Positions 24,762-32,934 of a DNA stretch of 64,000 bases are shown here, in pieces. The notes beneath the pieces were generated by a model, which was not told where the DNA came from, did no database searches, and worked only from the letters and a program-made list of their open reading frames with translations. The DNA is taken from NCBI GenBank assembly GCA_964244885.1, contig CAXTKD010000004.1, positions 124,001 to 188,000 of the forward strand. Direction: 5' to 3'. A program made the translations under genes and the position numbers. Numbering within the stretch: position 1 is the stretch's first letter; each line of letters starts with the position of its first letter. Source of the stretch: CAXTKD01 sp964244885 (GTDB lineage: Bacteria > Pseudomonadota > Alphaproteobacteria > Sphingomonadales > Sphingomonadaceae).

Positions 24762-26429
24762 ATGTCCAGATTGGGCTTTGTGGCGGTGGCATTGCTGGCG
24801 GCCAGCCAGGCGGCGCTTGCACAGCAGGCGCCGGGCGCCGGAGGACAGCTCCAGCAGATCCCGCCCGCACCGACGGCGCCGAAGGCCGCGCCCGTCCTGC
24901 AACTGGAGCGGCAAGCCGTCCGGCTCGATACCGGCCCGGCGGGCGCGAAGGTCAGGGTCGATGCGCTTCACCTGACCGGCCAGAGCCTGTTTCCTGAAGC
25001 AGCGCTGATCGCGGCCAGCGGCTTTGTGCCCGGGAGCGAGCTCAGCCTCGCCGAACTGCGCGCGATCGCGGCGAAGATCGCAGGCTTCTACAACAAACGC
25101 GGCTATTTCCTGGCGCAGGCCTATGTGCCGGCGCAGGACATCAAGGGCGGCGCGGTCACCATCGCGGTGGTCGAGGGCCGCTACGGCAAGATCAGCCTCA
25201 ACAACAGCGCGCACCTTTCGAACCGTGTCGCGCGGGGGCGGCTGCGCGGCCTCGACAGCGGCGACATCGTCGCCAGCGCGCCGCTCGAGCGCCGGCTGCT
25301 GCTGCTGTCGGACCTTCCCGGCGTCGCGGTCAGCTCGACGCTGGCGCCGGGCGCCGCGGTCGGCACGTCGGATCTCGCGGTCGACCTTACCCCCGGCCGC
25401 CGGATCGACGGCAGCGTCGAGGCCGACAACGCGGGCAATCGCTACACCGGCGCCTACCGGTTCGGCGGCACGGTCAATTTCAACAACCCGACCGGCAACG
25501 GCGACCTGTTCAGCCTGCGCATCCTCGCCTCGACCTCGGGGCTGGCCTACGGGCGCGCCGCCTATCAGGCGCCGATTGGCGACCTGACGCTCGGCGTCGC
25601 CTATTCGCACTTCCGCTACGATCTCGGCCGCGAGTTCAAGAGCCTGGAGGCGCACGGCACCGCGGACATCGCCAGCGTCTATGCGAGCTATCCGGTCATC
25701 CGGTCGCGCAACGCCAATCTCTATGCGCTGGCCGGGGCGGACGCGAAGTGGTTCAACGACAAGGTCGACGTCGTCCCGTCCCAATCGGACCGGAAGAGCC
25801 AGGTGCTGACCCTCGGCTTCGCGGCGGATTCGCACGACGGCTTCGGCGGTGGCGGTTGGAACGGCGCCTCGGCTGGCGTGTCGCTCGGCAACCTCGACAT
25901 CGAAAGCCCGGCCGAGCGGGCCGCCGACGCGCTGACGGCGCGCAGCGATGGCGGCTTCGGCAAGGCGAATTTCAGCCTTTGGCGGCTACAGACCATCAGT
26001 GGTCGGCTGTCGCTCTACGGCGCGGTGCGCGGGCAGATCGCGTTCGACAACCTCGACAGTTCCGAGAAGATGGAGCTGGGCGGCGCCTATGGCGTGCGCG
26101 CCTATCCCGAGGGCGAGTCCTACGGCGACGAGGGCTATATCGCGACGATCGAGGCGCGGCTGGCGCTCAACCAGTGGGCGAGGCGGATGCCGGGCCGGCT
26201 GCAGCTGATCGGCTTCATCGACGCCGGCGAGATCCGGTACGCCCACAATCCGTGGTTCGCCGGATCGAACCATGCGCACCGCAGCGCCATCGGCACCGGG
26301 CTGGTCTGGGAGACCCCCTCCAGCTTCATCGTAAAGGCGACCTACGCGCACAAGCTCGGCGGCGCCGACGCGACGTCGGGGCCGGACAAGTCCGGCCGCT
26401 TCTGGTTCCAGGTCATCAAGTTCTTCTGA
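24762..26429 (+). CDS. ShlB/FhaC/HecB-family two-partner secretion transporter (TpsB)
   Basis: A 555-aa outer-membrane protein that exports its TpsA partner. It has a signal peptide (MSRLGFVAVALLAASQAALA, then QQ), a proline/alanine linker, and a POTRA segment (VRVDALHLTGQSLFPEAALI ... LAELRAIAAKIAGFYNKRGY ... VVEGRYGKI). A long beta-barrel follows from about residue 210 (DLTPGRRIDGSVEADNAGNR) to the terminal aromatic FWFQVIKFF. The barrel motif VRAYPEGESYGDEGY is the usual conserved loop region. The ATG at 24762 is chosen because it opens the signal peptide. The TpsA gene starts 57 nt downstream. Confidence 0.92.
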   Translation: MSRLGFVAVALLAASQAALAQQAPGAGGQLQQIPPAPTAPKAAPVLQLERQAVRLDTGPAGAKVRVDALHLTGQSLFPEAALIAASGFVPGSELSLAELRAIAAKIAGFYNKRGYFLAQAYVPAQDIKGGAVTIAVVEGRYGKISLNNSAHLSNRVARGRLRGLDSGDIVASAPLERRLLLLSDLPGVAVSSTLAPGAAVGTSDLAVDLTPGRRIDGSVEADNAGNRYTGAYRFGGTVNFNNPTGNGDLFSLRILASTSGLAYGRAAYQAPIGDLTLGVAYSHFRYDLGREFKSLEAHGTADIASVYASYPVIRSRNANLYALAGADAKWFNDKVDVVPSQSDRKSQVLTLGFAADSHDGFGGGGWNGASAGVSLGNLDIESPAERAADALTARSDGGFGKANFSLWRLQTISGRLSLYGAVRGQIAFDNLDSSEKMELGGAYGVRAYPEGESYGDEGYIATIEARLALNQWARRMPGRLQLIGFIDAGEIRYAHNPWFAGSNHAHRSAIGTGLVWETPSSFIVKATYAHKLGGADATSGPDKSGRFWFQVIKFF

Positions 26430-26485
26430 CAGGGCGGCCCGCGCGGCGGGCCGCCACCACCACCGTCATATCCAAGGATTATCCA

Positions 26486-29047
26486 ATGAACGCCCCCGTC
26501 ATTGCCAGCATCCTCAGCGCCCGCAGCCCCCGTCGGCTGCCGTGCGGCACCGCCGCGCTCGCCGGAGTCGCGCGCCTTGCGCTGAGCGGCTCGCTCACCT
26601 TCGCCGGTGTCGCGAACGCGCAAGCGCTGCCGAGCGGCGGCAGCGTCTCCGCCGGCGCGGCGACGATCGCGACCGGGGCCGGCAGCGTCACCGTCACCCA
26701 ATCGACCCAGGGGGCTGCGATCAACTGGGAGTCGTTCGGAATCGCGCAGGGCAACAGCGTGCGCTTCGTCCAGCCGAACAGCGCCTCGGTGGCGCTCAAC
26801 CGGGTGCTTGGGCCGGACCCGTCGGTGATCCTCGGCAGCCTGACCGCCAACGGCAAGGTCTTCCTGGTCAACCCCAATGGCGTGCTGTTCGGCCAGGGCG
26901 CGCAGGTCAATGTCGGCGGCCTCGTCGCCTCGACGCTTAATCTCAGCGACGCCGACTTCATGGCGGGCCGCTACGCCTTTTCGGGCGCGAGCAGCGCGAG
27001 CGTGGTCAACCAGGGCTCGATTACCGCCGGCGACGGCGGCTATGTCGCGCTGCTCGGCGCCAGCGTCAGCAACCAGGGGGTGATCGCCGCGCGCCTCGGC
27101 ACGGTGGCGCTCGCGGCCGGACGGGCGATCACGCTCGACGTCGCGGGCGACGGACTGCTCAACGTCGCGGTCGAGACAGGAGCGGTCGACGCGCTCGTCC
27201 AGAACGGCGGACTGATCCGCGCCGATGGCGGACAGGTGCTGCTGACGGCACAGGCGGCGGGCCAGCTGCTCCGCACCGTCGTCAACAACAGCGGCGTTAT
27301 CGAGGCGCGGACGCTGGAAAGCCACGGCGGAACGATCCGGCTGCTCGGTGACATGCAGAGCGGCACCGCGAGCGTAGGCGGCGTGCTCGACGCCAGCGCC
27401 CCCGATGGCGGGAACGGCGGCTTCGTCGAAACCTCGGCGGCGCGGGTCGACATCGCCAATGGCGCAAGGGTCACCACCCTGGCCCCGGCGGGGCTGACCG
27501 GCACCTGGCTCATCGACCCGCAGGACTTCATCGTCGGCGCCGGCGGCAACATCAGCGGGGCGGACCTGTCGACGATGCTGGCCGCCAACAGCGTGACGAT
27601 CAGTACGCTTGCCGGCGGATCCGCGACGCCCGGTAACGGCGACATCATCATCAATGACGCGATCGCCTGGGTCGGGGCTCCGAACACGACGACGCTGACG
27701 ATGAACGCGTTCCGCGACGTCAACATCAATGCGGCGATCACCGCCACCAACGGCAACATCGTAGCCTGCTGCGGCCGCGACGTGAACGTCGGGCTTGCCG
27801 GCGGAGTCATCGCCCTGGCGCTAACCGCGACCAACGGCAGCATCCTGCTTAACGCTGGGCAGAACGTGAACATCCGCCACGCGATCACCACGACCGACGG
27901 CAACCTCGTGCTGTGCGCCGGACACAACGTCACCATTGAGGCGGCCATCGTGGTGACCCGCGGCAGCATCGTCGCCGCCCAGAGCCTGGGCTTCTCCCCG
28001 GGCCTGCTGCTGATTGCCGGCGCTGACGGCACCGGCCCCGGAGTCGGCGGCGGCACGGTGGTCTTCGGGACTCCGGTGCCGGTGACCGTCACCGGGCCGA
28101 ATGCGCAGGTGACCATCAACTACAATCCGGTGTCATACGCAGCGCCGAGCGACTTCTCCGCGAACTTCACGCTCACCGACGCACCTCTCACCCAGCACAT
28201 GCTGCTGTTCCCGAATGGCGACAAGGTCGAGGACGGCACGACGGCGGCCATCCTCGCAGGCTTCAACACCACGGCCGTGTCCGGCCTGCCGACCGGGGTC
28301 AACCTCGTCGCCGGCCCCGGCGCCACGGCGACGTTCGACAGCCCGGCAGTCGGGCCGAAGGTCGGCATCACCTACAGCGGCTACACGCTCGACGGCCCGA
28401 ACGCCGCCCAATATGCGCTTGCCGGCTCCTGCTGCGTCTCGACGTTCCGAACCGCCTCGGCGATTACCGCGGCGCCCGTGCCGACACCAACGCCGACACC
28501 AACGCCGACGCCGACGCCGACGCCCACTCCGACTCCGACACCAACGCCAACGCCCACTCCGACTCCGACTCCGACTCCGACACCAACTCCAACTCCAACT
28601 CCAACTCCAACTCCGACGCCGACGCCGACGCCCACGCCCACTCCGACGCCGACGCCAACGCCCACGCCAACTCCGACGCCAACGCCCACGCCGACGCCCA
28701 CCCCGACACCGACGCCGACGCCCACGCCAACTCCGACTCCGACGCCCACGCCGACGCCCACTCCGACTCCGACGCCAACGCCGACGCCCACCCCGACACC
28801 GACACCGACACCGACGCCGACGCCGACGCCTATACTTCCGGTGACCCTATCGCCGGGGGAGGAGGTTTCTCCCGTGGTGGTCCTGGCGCCGGCAGGGCTT
28901 GGTCTCGCCGTCCTCGAGGGTGGGGTGAGGATGCCGCCCTATCAGGTCGCCGCGGTGCAACCGGTGCCGCCGGTCCAGATCGTGCCACGCCCGCCGGTGG
29001 CGCCCTATGTGCCCCCCGTCTATCCGCCCAAGCAGGACCGGAACTAG
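26486..29047 (+). CDS. Filamentous-haemagglutinin-type exoprotein (TpsA) with long Pro-Thr repeat
   Basis: An 853-aa secreted protein. It has an extended signal peptide (to about residue 46, GVANAQA) followed by the TPS secretion domain: GAGSVTVTQSTQGAAINWES, ALNRVLGPDPSVILGSLTAN and the hallmark FLVNPNGVLFGQGAQVNVGG. A beta-helix continues to about residue 530, including four similar turns such as ITATNGNIVACCGRDVNVG and ITTTDGNLVLCAGHNVTIE. After a further beta domain (about 535-665) come (Pro-Thr)58-Pro and a short proline-rich tail ending PPVYPPKQDRN. AAGGA seven bases before the ATG at 26486 sets the start. It is small for the family and has no C-terminal toxin domain, so adhesion or envelope function is more likely than contact inhibition. 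That is inference. Confidence 0.9.
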   Translation: MNAPVIASILSARSPRRLPCGTAALAGVARLALSGSLTFAGVANAQALPSGGSVSAGAATIATGAGSVTVTQSTQGAAINWESFGIAQGNSVRFVQPNSASVALNRVLGPDPSVILGSLTANGKVFLVNPNGVLFGQGAQVNVGGLVASTLNLSDADFMAGRYAFSGASSASVVNQGSITAGDGGYVALLGASVSNQGVIAARLGTVALAAGRAITLDVAGDGLLNVAVETGAVDALVQNGGLIRADGGQVLLTAQAAGQLLRTVVNNSGVIEARTLESHGGTIRLLGDMQSGTASVGGVLDASAPDGGNGGFVETSAARVDIANGARVTTLAPAGLTGTWLIDPQDFIVGAGGNISGADLSTMLAANSVTISTLAGGSATPGNGDIIINDAIAWVGAPNTTTLTMNAFRDVNINAAITATNGNIVACCGRDVNVGLAGGVIALALTATNGSILLNAGQNVNIRHAITTTDGNLVLCAGHNVTIEAAIVVTRGSIVAAQSLGFSPGLLLIAGADGTGPGVGGGTVVFGTPVPVTVTGPNAQVTINYNPVSYAAPSDFSANFTLTDAPLTQHMLLFPNGDKVEDGTTAAILAGFNTTAVSGLPTGVNLVAGPGATATFDSPAVGPKVGITYSGYTLDGPNAAQYALAGSCCVSTFRTASAITAAPVPTPTPTPTPTPTPTPTPTPTPTPTPTPTPTPTPTPTPTPTPTPTPTPTPTPTPTPTPTPTPTPTPTPTPTPTPTPTPTPTPTPTPTPTPTPTPTPTPTPTPTPTPTPTPTPTPTPTPILPVTLSPGEEVSPVVVLAPAGLGLAVLEGGVRMPPYQVAAVQPVPPVQIVPRPPVAPYVPPVYPPKQDRN
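28481..28831 (+). repeat. Pro-Thr coding tandem repeat, 58 units
   Basis: 351 nt of strict CCN-ACN alternation inside the TpsA gene, encoding 58 Pro-Thr units plus one Pro. Third positions vary among A, C, G and T, with longer blocks such as CCAACTCCAACT repeated, a sign of past slippage or unequal crossing over. The opposite strand shows a meaningless Gly-Val frame. The protein part should be an extended, possibly glycosylated spacer. Confidence 0.95.
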
Positions 29048-29049
29048 GC

Positions 29050-29730
29050 GTGGCGCCGCGGTCGGACAGGCGCGCGCTGGCGAGGATCGGGCTGGCGGGG
29101 CTGGCGCTCTGCACGCTGTCGATGGCCGGCGCCTGTTCAGCCGCGGCGGCAGGCGCACCGGCGGCGGGCGGGGTCGTCTTCGGGTCAGAAGCGGCAGCCC
29201 CGGACGTCCGGCGGCTGGCGAACTGGGTGGTGGCCAGCGGCAACGCTCGGGGCCTGCCCTTCATCGTCGTCGACAAGCGATCGGCGAAAGTCTTCGCATT
29301 CGGGGCTGCTGGCCGGCTCCAGGGCGCGGCGCCCGCGCTTCTCGGCGCCGCCCGGGGCGACGTGTCCCCACCCGGCATCGGGGATCGAAAGCTGGCGGAT
29401 ATCGCCCCCGGAGAGCGGATAACCCCCGCCGGCCGTTTCGAAGCGCACCTGGGCCGCAACTTTGGTCCCTTCGACGTCCTTTGGATCGATTACGCCGCCG
29501 CGGTTTCGCTTCACCGGGTGGTCACCGCCAACGCCGCCGAGCATCGTGCGCAACGCCTGGCGACACGCTCGACGCAGGACAACAGGATTTCCTACGGCTG
29601 CATCAATGTGCCCGCACGCTTCTACGAAGGCATCGTCCAACCGCTGTTCAAGCCCGCCAACGGCATCGTCTACATCCTTCCCGAAACGCAGCCGGTGGCA
29701 GCCGTGTTTCCATTCGCGGCTGTGCGCTGA
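29050..29730 (+). CDS. L,D-transpeptidase (YkuD-like) family protein
   Basis: A 226-aa protein from a GTG at 29050, two bases after the TpsA stop, hence in the same operon. A signal-type hydrophobic stretch (ARIGLAGLALCTLSMAGACS) precedes the mature part. It is possibly a lipoprotein, although the residues before Cys are not a strict lipobox. The YkuD core has FIVVDKRSAKVFAFG, GERITPAGRFEAHLG, HRVVTAN (about 154) and the catalytic RISYGCINVP (Cys about 183), so His and Cys are in place. Such enzymes form 3-3 peptidoglycan crosslinks or attach proteins to the wall. Placement after a TPS pair suggests anchoring of, or wall remodelling for, the exoprotein. Confidence 0.85.
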   Translation: MAPRSDRRALARIGLAGLALCTLSMAGACSAAAAGAPAAGGVVFGSEAAAPDVRRLANWVVASGNARGLPFIVVDKRSAKVFAFGAAGRLQGAAPALLGAARGDVSPPGIGDRKLADIAPGERITPAGRFEAHLGRNFGPFDVLWIDYAAAVSLHRVVTANAAEHRAQRLATRSTQDNRISYGCINVPARFYEGIVQPLFKPANGIVYILPETQPVAAVFPFAAVR

Positions 29731-29804
29731 ACTAGAACGAAACGTTGCTGAAGTGCGGCTTAATTGGCGATGTGACCAAGCTAAGCCACTGGCTGCAAAC
29801 GAAA

Positions 29805-29830
29805 ACAGCCGCCCAGATCTGAGCAGCTGT
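29805..29830. terminator. Imperfect hairpin, possible terminator
   Basis: ACAGC and GCTGT arms with two internal mismatches enclose AGATCT, 75 nt after the L,D-transpeptidase stop. On the minus strand it is followed by TTTT. It lies between convergent genes (the next gene ends at 30027) and could stop either transcript. The rest of 29731-30026 shows no gene. Confidence 0.4.
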
Positions 29831-30026
29831 TCTTCAGTGCTGGTTGCGGGGACCCGCCACCGCCTTGATTTGCTGTTCAAATACGGTGCTGAGAATGTTC
29901 CCAATCAATCTGGTGGTGCATCCGTTGTAGCGGTCGAAGTGCGCTTCGTTTCGTGGCGACCTCAACTCTCATGGGGAAAACTGGATCGATTCCTTGGCGG
30001 GTAATCATCGATTCAGCGTTTCTGAC

Positions 30027-31751
30027 TCAGTTTCGCGTAGGCGCCGGCTTTGTACGCAGCTCTTCACCGGCTGTTGCTGATGGCGGCAGCGCTGAGTGTG
30101 CGCTCTCGCTGGATTTGACATCATGCGGCGCGCCGATCTCCGATGAGGGCCAGCCGCCTGCAAGGTCGAACATGTTTCGCAGCCAGCGCGCGCCACGCCA
30201 TGCAACATATTGATCGGGCCGCACCAGTGTAAGGGATTTGGGATAGCGTCCCTCTGCTTCCACATCGGAGAGATGGACGATCGTGAGCGGCTCGCCGCGC
30301 GCCACCGCGTCGGCCGCTGCCTGCGCGATATCATCGGCTAGTGCGTCGGAGCGGCAAAGCAGCGTGAAGCCCTGCCCGAACAGATCGTAGAGCGATTGTC
30401 CATCAGGGCGCCAAAGGTGCGGTGCGAGGCAGCCCGGCTTGCTGGAAGGAACATAATGTCGCTGATTACGCTTCCTCCCGCTCTCCTCAATCGCGATGAT
30501 CGGCGAGTTAGCGTAGCAACCGCCGAGCACCGTGCCAAGCGTATGGAACTCGCGTTGCTTGGCCGCGACGATCCGCTCGCCGATCGCGCGGCGCAGCTGG
30601 TCGCCAGCCTCGCCGGGCTCCTCGAGACCTTCAGCCCAGAGGTCGTTGGAGAGCACGGCATGGTTCGCCGCTGCCTCCGCGATGACATCTTCGTGAATGG
30701 CGCGGCGCTCGATCTCGTAGCTTTGGAGCAGCGCCGGGCCGCCCCAGCCCTGGAGCGTCGCGGCGAGCTTCCACCCGAGGTCGACCCCGTCGGCGACACC
30801 CATGTTCATGCCGTAGCCGCCGAACGGCGGATGGAGATGGCAGGCGTCGCCGATCAGGAACAGGCGGCCCTGGCTGTAGCGGTCGGCGATCAGGCTGCTG
30901 GCGACCCATTCGTCGCTGCTCAGGATCTCGTAGGGCAGGTCGATGCCGGTCGCCTCGCGGATCAGAGTCGCGGCGGAATCGGGGGTGATCTCGAAGCCGT
31001 CGGGCAGCCGCGTCGGCATGAAGAACCAGATGTCGTCGCGGTCCATCGGGCCGATCAGGCTCGGCGAGGCGGGGTTGACCTGCCAGTACATCGTCGCGGG
31101 CCCGTGCCCGTGCGCCTCGGCGAGGCCGGGCGCGCGAAAGACGATGTTGTAGTTGCGCGACAGCCCGTAGGTGCCGTGCATCCTGGCGCCCACCACGTCG
31201 CGCAGCACGCTTCGCGCCCCGTCGGCGCCGACCACATAATCGCAGCGCGTGGTGAACTCATGTCCCGTGAGGCGGTCCCGCAGGACCAGGTCGACGCCGT
31301 CGCCGTCCTGCGTCACCGACACAAACTCGGTGCTGAAGCGGAGCTCGACCGACGGCAGCGTTCCGGCATGCTCGCGCATCACCTGTTCCAGCTTGTACTG
31401 CGGCACCCATTGCCCGTGCTCGGGATAGAGGTCGCTCCGCTCGGGATGGCAGTTGGAGGCATTCTCGATTCGCGCCAGGCCGAAGCCGCCGAGCCGGGTC
31501 ACGAAGGTGACGGTCGAGGGATAATCGACCCCGAATGGCGACGCCGCGGCCAGCGTGCCCGCAATGCCCCAGCGCCTCAGGTGCGTTCGCGTGCGGACGT
31601 TGGTGGTTTTGGCCCGCGGCGCATAGCCGACACGGTCGTTGCGCTCGACCAGCAGACACGCGACGCCCCGCGACCCAAGCTCGATCGCCAGCGCCAGACC
31701 ACTCGGACCCGCGCCGACGATGACAACCGAATGTTCCTTTACCCTGCTCAT
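30027..31751 (-). CDS. Class A FAD-dependent aromatic monooxygenase (phenol-hydroxylase/MhpA type)
   Basis: A 574-aa PHBH-fold flavoprotein that hydroxylates a phenolic ring with NAD(P)H and oxygen. Seen: FAD motif VVIVGAGPSGLALAIELG, the early VERNDRVGYAPRAKTTNVRT, the DG motif CDYVVGADGARSVLRDVVG and the second FAD site RLFLIGDACHLHPPFGGYG followed by MNMGVADGVDLGWKLA. The C-terminal about 150 residues form the thioredoxin-like tail of this subgroup (LLCRSDALADDIAQ, LVRPDQYVAWRG). The start is ATG 31751. A 56-nt module shared with two TonB-receptor genes lies 83 nt upstream. It opens the aromatic cluster; the real substrate is unknown. Confidence 0.88.
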   Translation of the reverse strand: MSRVKEHSVVIVGAGPSGLALAIELGSRGVACLLVERNDRVGYAPRAKTTNVRTRTHLRRWGIAGTLAAASPFGVDYPSTVTFVTRLGGFGLARIENASNCHPERSDLYPEHGQWVPQYKLEQVMREHAGTLPSVELRFSTEFVSVTQDGDGVDLVLRDRLTGHEFTTRCDYVVGADGARSVLRDVVGARMHGTYGLSRNYNIVFRAPGLAEAHGHGPATMYWQVNPASPSLIGPMDRDDIWFFMPTRLPDGFEITPDSAATLIREATGIDLPYEILSSDEWVASSLIADRYSQGRLFLIGDACHLHPPFGGYGMNMGVADGVDLGWKLAATLQGWGGPALLQSYEIERRAIHEDVIAEAAANHAVLSNDLWAEGLEEPGEAGDQLRRAIGERIVAAKQREFHTLGTVLGGCYANSPIIAIEESGRKRNQRHYVPSSKPGCLAPHLWRPDGQSLYDLFGQGFTLLCRSDALADDIAQAAADAVARGEPLTIVHLSDVEAEGRYPKSLTLVRPDQYVAWRGARWLRNMFDLAGGWPSSEIGAPHDVKSSESAHSALPPSATAGEELRTKPAPTRN

Positions 31752-31833
31752 CGACGACGCGCCCTCCCCGGTGGAGCGATCGATTTTTCAACACGAACGC
31801 CGGCGTCTCACGCGCCCGAGTGGTGAATAGTCC

Positions 31834-31889
31834 AAGAGGAGCGATAGGGAATGATAACAAAATGCGCCGGGTGTTACCGAATATGCATC
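31834..31889 (-). promoter_or_regulatory. 56-nt regulatory module, copy B (towards the monooxygenase)
   Basis: Read on the minus strand it has GAT at its start, AACACC at columns 15-20, TTTGTTATC at 29-37 and CCTATCGC at 42-49, aligned without gaps to the copies at 32801 and 46239 (about 37/56 and 36/56 identical by hand). Its upstream end overlaps the last 16 bp of the LysR gene. It points to the monooxygenase start 82 nt further on. Confidence 0.75.
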
Positions 31890-32797
31890 GGACCGGAAAT
31901 ATTGCGCTGGTTCAGGGCGGAGCGGCGGAACAGGTCGCCGAGATGCTGCGCGATCGGCGTCAGCGGGAACCGCGACCGGCTGACCAGGCATATCGTCGGC
32001 GCGGCCAATTCCTCCTCCACCTTGATGTGGGCGAGAAGCCGGCTGGTGCGAACGAAGCGAAGCCATTGCTGCGGCAGCATGGCGAGAATGTCCGACGCGG
32101 CGGTGACCGTGATCATCGACAGCGCGCTCTGCACGTGGATGGCGATCACGGGTTCGGGCAGGCCGTGCCGCTGGAACAGCGGCGACAATTCCGCTCCGCT
32201 GTCCATCGTCACCGACGTCGAAACCCAATGGGCATCGACGAGCTCGGCAAGCGAGGTCGCCCGTGCGAGCGGATGGCCGCGACGGCCCAGCACCACCCGG
32301 CGATTCTCGAACAGCTTCTCGCTCGAATATTCGGCTGGCAGGTTGTCCTCGGACAGAGGCCCGACATAGAAATCGAGCGCTCCGCTGCGGATATCCGCTT
32401 CCATGGCGGGGAACAGGCCCTCCGTGATCCGGAGCAGGACGTTCGGGTAGCGGCGCCTGAACGGCCCGATCACCATCGGCAGCATCGAGACATGCGGCGC
32501 GGTCGACAGACCGATCGAAACGGTGCCCGTGCTGATGCCCTTGAGCTGCTGGACCTCGTCACGCGCCCGGTCGAGTTCGAGCCTTACCGCGGTGCTGCGC
32601 CTGACGAACGCCTCGCCGATCGGAGTCAGCATCATGCCCGTCGCAGTTCGCTCGAACAACGTCGCGCCGAGTTCGTGCTCGAGGTCGCGGATGCTGCGGG
32701 TGATCGCCGGCTGGGCGATGCCCAGATGCCGGGCGGCGCGGCGCAGGCCGCCTAGCTCGGCGATGGCGATCAGGTGATTGAGCTGGACAAGCTTCAT
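31874..32797 (-). CDS. LysR-family transcriptional regulator
   Basis: A 307-aa regulator. The N-terminal winged helix is plain (LNHLIAIAELGGLRRAARHL, GIAQPAITRSIRDLEHELGA, LFERTATGMMLTPIG). A linker helix follows, and then the effector domain starts near residue 90 (TVSIGLSTAPHVSMLPMVIG). The effector domain includes DFYVGPLSEDN and RRGHPLARATSLAELVDAHW, typical of regulators sensing small aromatic acids. It is divergent from the first TonB receptor. Both intergenic regions beside it carry copies of the 56-nt module, making it the best candidate for the factor that binds them. Confidence 0.92.
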   Translation of the reverse strand: MKLVQLNHLIAIAELGGLRRAARHLGIAQPAITRSIRDLEHELGATLFERTATGMMLTPIGEAFVRRSTAVRLELDRARDEVQQLKGISTGTVSIGLSTAPHVSMLPMVIGPFRRRYPNVLLRITEGLFPAMEADIRSGALDFYVGPLSEDNLPAEYSSEKLFENRRVVLGRRGHPLARATSLAELVDAHWVSTSVTMDSGAELSPLFQRHGLPEPVIAIHVQSALSMITVTAASDILAMLPQQWLRFVRTSRLLAHIKVEEELAAPTICLVSRSRFPLTPIAQHLGDLFRRSALNQRNISGPMHIR

Positions 32798-32800
32798 GCC

Positions 32801-32856
32801 GATACCAGTTTAGCAACACCTAAGACTATTTGCCATCATTTCCTATCGCTCCACCT
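32801..32856 (+). promoter_or_regulatory. 56-nt regulatory module, copy C (towards TonB receptor 1)
   Basis: Starts GATACC, has AGCAACACC at columns 12-20, TTTGCCATC at 29-37 and CCTATCGC at 42-49. It aligns to the copy at 46239 with about 43 of 56 positions identical and no gap. It lies in the LysR/TonB-receptor divergent region, 3 bp from the LysR start codon and 78 nt before the receptor ATG. YATC-N6-TATC within it repeats one helical turn apart. Confidence 0.8.
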
Positions 32857-32934
32857 GCTCTATCAGTGGGGCGTCAAGGCGCGAAGACGCCTTAGGTCGG
32901 CGCACGATGCCCGGCCAATCGGGGAGGACCAACC

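Noticed and set aside
28381..28791. Opposite-strand open frame of pure Gly-Val repeat, and the idea of a CRISPR-like array
   Set aside because: It is only the mirror of the Pro-Thr coding repeat: units of 6 nt, no spacers, inside a well-formed gene.
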